From contig RFWA01000096.1 in assembly GCA_009922295.1 (NCBI GenBank), positions 1 through 8,301 on the forward strand: 8,301 nt of DNA, read 5' to 3'. Below, piece by piece: positions 5,101-8,301 of the stretch (positions are counted from its first letter, which is position 1; the number at the start of each line of letters is the position of its first letter). Under the pieces are notes generated by a model. That model searched no databases and was not told where the DNA came from. It was given only the letters and a program-made list of their open reading frames with translations. Made by a program: the position numbers and the translations under genes. Source of the DNA: Betaproteobacteria bacterium. GTDB lineage: Bacteria > Pseudomonadota > Gammaproteobacteria > Burkholderiales > Burkholderiaceae_C.

Positions 5101-5643
5101 ATGCTCGCTCCTCAATACCACCTCGCCCGACTGAGTCTGCTGCTGGTGACCGGCGCCAGTCTGCTGGCCTGTGGCTCGATGGATTCCGCCAGCAACCGAG
5201 TCGTCAGTGTGGTGAGGCCTTACAAGATGGACATTGTGCAAGGCAACTTCGTCTCTGCCGAACAGGTGGCGGCTATCAAGCCTGGCATGAGCCGGTTACA
5301 GGTGCGCGACATGCTGGGTACACCCCTCCTCGCCAGCATATTCCATGCTGATCGTTGGGACTACGTCTTTACCTTCTGGCGACAGGGCATGCCACTGCAG
5401 GCACGGCAATTGACGGTGTATTTCAAGGGCGACGTGCTGGAACGCATCGACGCTGACAGCATGCCGACCGAGGCTGAGTTCGTGGCGTCTCTGGATTCCG
5501 GCCGCAAAATCGTCAAGGTGCCGGTGCTAGAGATGGCCCCTGACACCATCAGCCCACGGTCTGAGCCGGCAAAACCCGCCGAAACCAAGCCCCTGCCGCC
5601 TCTGCCTTCAAGTTACCCGCCGCTTGAGCCGGCGCTGCGCTAA
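5101..5643 (+). CDS. bamE: Outer membrane protein assembly factor BamE (OmlA/SmpA lipoprotein)
   Basis: A 180-residue lipoprotein of the BAM complex, which inserts beta-barrel proteins into the outer membrane. Residues 8-23 form a lipoprotein signal peptide ending in the lipobox LLAC, so C24 is acylated; glycine at +2 is compatible with outer-membrane sorting. The BamE fold covers about 40-118: YKMDIVQGNFVSAEQVAAIKPGM, then SRLQVRDMLGTPLL, the hallmark FHADRWDYVFTF (81-92), and a final strand LTVYFKGDVLERI. After this comes an extension of about 60 residues, rich in proline at the end, absent from the 113-residue E. coli protein. The ATG at 5101 gives a sensible signal peptide but has no clear Shine-Dalgarno. 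It is divergent from fur and followed by dapB after 15 bp. Confidence 0.93.
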   Translation: MLAPQYHLARLSLLLVTGASLLACGSMDSASNRVVSVVRPYKMDIVQGNFVSAEQVAAIKPGMSRLQVRDMLGTPLLASIFHADRWDYVFTFWRQGMPLQARQLTVYFKGDVLERIDADSMPTEAEFVASLDSGRKIVKVPVLEMAPDTISPRSEPAKPAETKPLPPLPSSYPPLEPALR

Positions 5644-5658
5644 ACCACCACGCCCGCC

Positions 5659-6474
5659 ATGACCGACCCTTTGTTGCATCGCATTGCTGTAGCCGGCGCC
5701 TCTGGGCGCATGGGACAGATGCTGATCGAGGCGGTACGCGCTGCTCCTGACACGATGCTCGGTGGCGCCCTGGATCGCTTTGATAGCCCAGCCTTGGGCG
5801 CCGACGCTGCCGCTTTTTTGGGGCAGACCAGTGCGGTGACCATCACCGCTGATCTGCGCCAGGGCTTGGCGCATGCGGACACGTTGATTGATTTCACCCG
5901 GCCCGAAGGCACACTGGCGCACTTGAGGGTGTGTCGTGAACTCGGCGTCAACGCCGTGATTGGCACTACCGGATTCAGTGAAACCCAAAAAGCCGAAATT
6001 GCCGAGGCTGCACGCGATATTGCCATTGTCATGGCGCCCAATATGAGTGTGGGCGTCAACGTGACGCTCAAGCTGCTGGAGATGGCCGCGCGGGCGCTGT
6101 CCACGGGCTACGACATCGAAATCATCGAGGCGCACCACCGTCACAAGGTTGATGCGCCCTCCGGGACGGCGCTGAAGATGGGCGAGGTCATCGCGGCCGC
6201 CCTCGGGCGTGATCTGAAAGACTGTGCTGTTTACGCCCGTGAAGGCGTGACCGGTGAGCGTGACCCGTCCAGCATCGGTTTTGCGACGATTCGCGGCGGC
6301 GACATTGTGGGCGACCACACGGTGCTGTTTGCCGGTACCGGCGAGCGCATCGAAATCACCCATAAGTCCTCCAGCCGGGCCACTTATGCCCAGGGTAGCC
6401 TGCGCGCCGCCCGCTTCCTGCAGCAGCACAAGGCAGGGCTGTTTGACATGTTCGACGTGCTCCAACTGCGATGA
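5659..6474 (+). CDS. dapB: 4-hydroxy-tetrahydrodipicolinate reductase
   Basis: A 271-residue enzyme of the diaminopimelate pathway, which reduces hydroxy-tetrahydrodipicolinate with NAD(P)H on the way to lysine and the peptidoglycan cross-link. The nucleotide-binding motif VAGASGRMG (11-19) opens the protein. An acidic residue followed by arginine (D39-R40) is at the place that in E. coli allows both NADH and NADPH. The catalytic block EAHHRHKVDAPSGTA (157-171) places H159, H160 and K163 at the same numbers as in E. coli, and IRGGDIVGDH (211-220) follows. Length is normal (E. coli 273). The ATG is 15 bp after the bamE stop without a visible Shine-Dalgarno, and its TGA overlaps the ATG of exbB, implying translational coupling. 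Confidence 0.97.
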   Translation: MTDPLLHRIAVAGASGRMGQMLIEAVRAAPDTMLGGALDRFDSPALGADAAAFLGQTSAVTITADLRQGLAHADTLIDFTRPEGTLAHLRVCRELGVNAVIGTTGFSETQKAEIAEAARDIAIVMAPNMSVGVNVTLKLLEMAARALSTGYDIEIIEAHHRHKVDAPSGTALKMGEVIAAALGRDLKDCAVYAREGVTGERDPSSIGFATIRGGDIVGDHTVLFAGTGERIEITHKSSSRATYAQGSLRAARFLQQHKAGLFDMFDVLQLR

Positions 6475-7124
6475 ACCTGGTTCAGCTCTACAAGCAGGGG
6501 GACGCGCTCAGCCAAGGCGTGACACTGCTGCTGCTCCTGATGTCGGTGTGCAGCTGGGTTGTGATTGTCTGGAAAACCTGGTTATTGCAGCGGGCCGGCG
6601 CTGATATCCGACGTTGTACCGCCGCATTCTGGCAAGGCGCGTCAGTGGCTGCTGCTACACCCACGGTTCAGGCTTTTGACCGCGAAGCCCTGGTCTTACC
6701 TTTGATCGAGGCCATACAACCACAAGCCAACCACACCCTGGCGACCGCTGGTGATCGGTCACAACAACTCACCCGTGTGCTGCGCGACGCACTGCACGGT
6801 GTGCTGGCGAAGCTGCACTACGGCCAGGTGCTGCTGGCCACCGTGGGGTCCACGGCGCCGTTCGTGGGCCTGCTGGGTACCGTTTGGGGCATTTACCGTG
6901 CCCTGATCGGCATTGCCGATGCCGGCCAGGTCAGTATCGACAAAATCTCTGGTCCGGTGGGCGAGGCCCTGATCATGACGGCTGCTGGCCTGGCGGTAGC
7001 GATCCCTGCGGTGTTGGCTTACAACGTGATGGGGCGGGCGATCTCGCGGCTCGAAGCCGAGCTCGAAGGCTTCGCGCGCGACCTGCTTGACCTGGCGGTC
7101 AGCCCCTCTTTCCGGCTCAACTGA
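6471..7124 (+). CDS. exbB: ExbB/TolQ/MotA-family proton channel protein
   Basis: A 217-residue inner-membrane protein of the MotA/TolQ/ExbB family. With ExbD it forms a proton-driven complex that energises TonB or Tol-type work at the outer membrane. Three membrane segments are visible: about 17-38, 122-146 and 163-185. The conserved TVGSTAPFVGLLGTVWGIY (124-142) and GEALIMTAAGLAVAIPAVLAYN (164-185) are present, with E165 at the position of the essential E176 of E. coli ExbB. The ATG overlaps the dapB stop as ATGA. ExbB is preferred over TolQ because the partner has the ExbD-type sequence and no tolA/tolB/pal follows. No tonB is in the window, so the transducer must be encoded elsewhere. Confidence 0.88.
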   Translation: MNLVQLYKQGDALSQGVTLLLLLMSVCSWVVIVWKTWLLQRAGADIRRCTAAFWQGASVAAATPTVQAFDREALVLPLIEAIQPQANHTLATAGDRSQQLTRVLRDALHGVLAKLHYGQVLLATVGSTAPFVGLLGTVWGIYRALIGIADAGQVSIDKISGPVGEALIMTAAGLAVAIPAVLAYNVMGRAISRLEAELEGFARDLLDLAVSPSFRLN

Positions 7125-7143
7125 GCTGCAAACAAAGTCACCC

Positions 7144-7572
7144 ATGTCATTCGGCCGCCTGGAGCGCCCTCAAAGCGCACATCCCATCAGCGAGATCAAT
7201 GTCACGCCTTTGGTGGATGTGATGCTGGTGCTGGTGGTGATCTTCATCTTGACGGCACCGCTCTTGACCAGTGCCATCAAGCTGGACTTGCCCCAAAGTG
7301 CGGCGGCAAAGCCGGTACAGGCGCCCGTCGCGCTGACGATTGTGGTCGACCGCGCTGGGCAGACTTTTCTGGCCGACCAGGCGGTCACGCCCGAGCGTCT
7401 GGCGCAGCAGCTGCGTCAAACAGCACAAGCCAACCCTGACACCGAGCTGAGGTTGCGCGCAGATGCGCTCGTGCCCTACGGGCGCATCGTGGAGGTCATG
7501 GGCATGGCCCACCAAGCGGGCTTGCACCGGATCGGCTTTGTGGCTGAGCCCGGGGCCCTGGCCAAACCCTAA
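7144..7572 (+). CDS. exbD: ExbD/TolR-family biopolymer transport protein
   Basis: A 142-residue partner of the preceding ExbB. It has a short cytoplasmic N-terminus, one membrane helix (about 22-43) and a periplasmic domain. The helix carries the family signature INVTPLVDVMLVLVVIFILTA, with the essential proton-carrying aspartate at D25, the same position as in E. coli ExbD. The periplasmic part (about 60-135) shows the usual strands: ALTIVVDRAGQTFL, TELRLRADALVPYGRIVEVM and the terminal RIGFVAEP. The start at 7144 fits the family; the frame is open 19 codons higher, but that would overlap exbB and add no recognisable sequence. It lies 19 bp after exbB and 45 bp before leuS, in the same direction. 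Confidence 0.9.
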   Translation: MSFGRLERPQSAHPISEINVTPLVDVMLVLVVIFILTAPLLTSAIKLDLPQSAAAKPVQAPVALTIVVDRAGQTFLADQAVTPERLAQQLRQTAQANPDTELRLRADALVPYGRIVEVMGMAHQAGLHRIGFVAEPGALAKP

Positions 7573-7585
7573 AATCACACGCTGG

Positions 7586-7595
7586 CGGTCGACCG
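7586..7595. other. 10-bp perfect palindrome between exbD and leuS
   Basis: CGGTCGACCG is its own reverse complement and lies in the 45-bp spacer, 14 bp after the exbD stop. It could be an operator half-site pair or simply chance in GC-rich DNA; no -10/-35 pair for leuS is evident beside it. Confidence 0.25.
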
Positions 7596-7617
7596 GACTG
7601 CCGATCATTGAATGCCC

Positions 7618-8301
7618 ATGGACGAAAAATACAAGCACATTGCCGTTGAGCAAGCGGCCCAAAGCCACTGGACGGCTAACGATGCCTACCGCGTGACCGA
7701 AGACGCAGGCAAGAAGAAGTTCTACGCCTGCTCCATGCTGCCCTACCCCAGTGGCAAGCTGCACATGGGCCATGTGCGCAACTACACCATCAACGACATG
7801 CTGACGCGCTACCTGCGCATGAACGGCTACAACGTGCTCATGCCCATGGGCTGGGACGCCTTCGGCCTGCCGGCCGAAAACGCCGCCCTGAAAAACCGGG
7901 TACCACCGGCGAAGTGGACCTACGACAACATCGCCTACATGAAGCAGCAGATGCAGGCCATGGGTCTGGCCATCGACTGGAGCCGCGAGATTGCCACCTG
8001 CGACCCCAGCTATTACAAATGGAACCAGTGGCTGTTTCTGAAGATGCTGGAAAAAGGCATTGCCTACCGCAGAACCCAGGTCGTTAACTGGGACCCGGTG
8101 GACCAGACCGTTCTCGCCAATGAGCAGGTGATTGACGGCAAGGGCTGGCGCACCGGCGCCGTGGTAGAAAAGCGTGAAATTCCGGGCTACTACCTGAAGA
8201 TCACGGCCTATGCCGAGGAGTTGCTGGACCACGTGCAGCACAAGCTGCCGGGCTGGCCAGAGCGCGTCAAGCTGATGCAGGAAAACTGGATCGGCAAGAG
8301 C
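7618..8301 (+). CDS. leuS: Leucyl-tRNA synthetase, N-terminal part (partial)
   Basis: The first 228 codons of leuS; the frame is open to the window end. The enzyme charges tRNA-Leu with leucine. The class I signature is in PYPSGKLHMGHVRNYTINDML, with the HIGH-type motif HMGH at 49-52. MPMGWDAFGLPAENAALKN (residues 75-93) and the WDPVDQTVLANEQV zinc/connective region (159-172) are both characteristic of bacterial LeuRS. The CP1 editing domain and the KMSKS motif lie beyond the window. Two in-frame ATGs, 7612 and 7618, are possible; 7618 (MDEKYKHIAVEQAAQSHW) fits the usual N-terminus better, and neither has a good Shine-Dalgarno. It may be read through from the dapB-exbB-exbD transcript. Confidence 0.97.
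   Translation, partial: MDEKYKHIAVEQAAQSHWTANDAYRVTEDAGKKKFYACSMLPYPSGKLHMGHVRNYTINDMLTRYLRMNGYNVLMPMGWDAFGLPAENAALKNRVPPAKWTYDNIAYMKQQMQAMGLAIDWSREIATCDPSYYKWNQWLFLKMLEKGIAYRRTQVVNWDPVDQTVLANEQVIDGKGWRTGAVVEKREIPGYYLKITAYAEELLDHVQHKLPGWPERVKLMQENWIGKS

Noticed and set aside
5608..6465. Minus-strand open frame of 285 codons opposite dapB
   Set aside because: dapB on the + strand has complete motifs and the correct length; the antisense frame has no recognisable domain.
7147..8241. Minus-strand open frame of 364 codons
   Set aside because: It is antisense to exbD and the start of leuS, both well supported; the His/Val/Gly-rich composition reflects the opposite strand's codon pattern.

Overview
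The window looks like a chromosomal segment of a betaproteobacterium of the Comamonadaceae (Rhodoferax/Polaromonas-like). The basis is the GC-rich, densely packed coding, the gene families and their close agreement with betaproteobacterial versions, the hpf-ptsN-hprK cluster, and a short hairpin-plus-AGGCC repeat of a kind I associate with this family. The assignment is an inference from recognised sequence; no search was run.

Left part (1-2636): the 3' end of pntB (transhydrogenase NADP-binding domain) is followed on the + strand by a GTG-started MTA/SAH nucleosidase gene. That gene runs into a dispersed-type repeat which supplies its stop codon and a terminator-like hairpin, and touches the end of the convergent corA gene. 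A second, weaker copy of the same repeat architecture appears to lie in frame inside the nucleosidase gene. corA (minus strand) is preceded by about 130 nt of leader containing several nested and competing inverted repeats behind a good extended -10 promoter. Upstream of it lies a minus-strand ORF that reads like the C-terminal remnant of a patatin-like phospholipase.

Middle part (2637-4990): hpf (ribosome hibernation), ptsN (EIIA-Ntr) and hprK (HPr kinase/phosphorylase) run in one direction and form the regulatory block that usually sits downstream of rpoN; rpoN is not here. hprK converges on fur, with a perfect 6-bp stem hairpin across the junction.

Right part (4991-8301): fur and bamE diverge from a 110-bp region carrying three iterated 11-mers next to a -10-like box. 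bamE, dapB, exbB, exbD and leuS then follow on the + strand with short gaps or an ATGA overlap, suggesting co-transcription of an outer-membrane assembly lipoprotein, a lysine/peptidoglycan enzyme, a proton-motive-force energising pair and leucyl-tRNA synthetase (cut by the window end).

All protein-coding genes are recognisable housekeeping families. I found no CRISPR array, RNA gene, transposase or unfamiliar multi-gene system. The least-explained signals are the corA leader, the two repeat copies around and inside the nucleosidase gene, the phospholipase remnant, and the iterated motif between fur and bamE.
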